A stretch of DNA of 5,571 nucleotides from CAJBLF01 sp964495825. Its GTDB lineage: Bacteria > Patescibacteriota > Gracilibacteria > Absconditabacterales > Absconditicoccaceae. The stretch is from the NCBI GenBank assembly GCA_964495825.1, contig CAZBWI010000052.1, forward strand, positions 1 to 5,571. Reading direction: 5' to 3'. The notes beneath the pieces were generated by a model, which saw nothing but the letters and a program-made list of their open reading frames with translations, was not told the DNA's origin and searched no databases. Made by a program: the position numbers and the translations under genes. Shown here piece by piece: positions 5,419 through 5,571 of the stretch; the stretch's first letter is position 1, and each line of letters starts with the position of its first letter.

Positions 5419-5571
5419 ATGAAGAAATTGCCGATAGGGATACAGACCTTTGAAGATATAAGGGATAAAGCTGAGAATTATGTTTATGTGGACAAAACGA
5501 AATATGCCTTTGATCTGATTGAATCTGGTAGATATTTTTTCCTATCCCGTCCGAGAAGGTTTGGTAAAAGC
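5419..5571 (+). CDS. AAA-ATPase-like / DUF1703 family protein, N-terminus (partial)
   Basis: ATG 5419 opens a frame that stays open for 51 codons to the window edge. It begins KKLPIGIQTFEDIR (2-15), then YVYVDKTKYAFDLIESG (21-37), YFFLSRPRRFGKS (39-51). The LPIGxQxFExIR start, the YVDKT motif and the RPRRFGKS Walker A-type loop mark the AAA-ATPase-like family, whose full-length members (about 500-560 residues) usually carry a PD-(D/E)XK nuclease-like domain at the C-terminus. Those genes occur in many copies in Bacteroidota, Spirochaetota and Clostridia, and their function is unsettled; a mobile or defence-related role has been suggested. GAGAGGTTGAT (5406-5416) before the ATG serves as ribosome binding site. 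It lies only 28 nt after a strong terminator, so its promoter must be very close or upstream of that terminator. Confidence 0.85.
   Translation, partial: MKKLPIGIQTFEDIRDKAENYVYVDKTKYAFDLIESGRYFFLSRPRRFGKS

Noticed and set aside
1..5571. tRNA, rRNA, CRISPR array or insertion sequence ends
   Set aside because: No repeated spacer pattern, no transposase fragment with terminal repeats and no tRNA-like cloverleaf was seen by eye.

Overview
The window covers the 3' part of an AT-rich bacterial surface-polysaccharide (O-antigen or exopolysaccharide) locus. It carries a complete dTDP-L-rhamnose pathway, rfbB-rfbA-rfbC-rfbD (1625-5085), all on the + strand. The overall pattern (low GC, rml genes beside family 2 glycosyltransferases, an AAA-ATPase-like/PD-(D/E)XK family gene next door) fits many Gram-negative-type anaerobes such as Spirochaetota, Bacteroidota or deltaproteobacterial lineages. 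The sequence alone does not fix the phylum.

Region 1-548 is a graveyard of sugar-locus genes. It opens with the last 51 codons of a family 2 glycosyltransferase (1-156). That gene overlaps by ATGA an acyltransferase-3 (OafA-like) remnant (153-352). The remnant keeps the family's N-terminal and C-terminal signatures, but the middle is missing, the ends lie in different frames, and a stop interrupts the C-terminal motif. Two short open frames follow (366-494 and 466-552). The second overlaps the next gene by ATGA.

Region 549-1367 is an intact family 2 glycosyltransferase of the rhamnosyltransferase-like (WbbL/RfbF) type. It is followed after 4 nt by a sugar-nucleotide epimerase cut down to its Rossmann start (1372-1497). 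A near-consensus sigma-70 promoter begins just after this break (1503-1531) and points at the rhamnose genes.

Region 1625-5085 makes dTDP-L-rhamnose. RfbA makes dTDP-glucose from glucose-1-phosphate and dTTP, RfbB dehydrates it, RfbC epimerises the 4-keto sugar, and RfbD reduces it to dTDP-L-rhamnose. The product is a donor that the upstream glycosyltransferase could use. Close spacing and a 4-nt rfbC/rfbD overlap indicate one operon.

Region 5086-5418 has no convincing gene. It holds a perfect 18-bp palindrome, a short orphan open frame, a possible promoter and a strong rho-independent terminator (5347-5390). From 5419 to the window edge runs the N-terminus of an AAA-ATPase-like (DUF1703-type) protein, unrelated to sugar metabolism. 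I see no clearly new system. The most informative features are the remnants and the promoter placed at a gene break.
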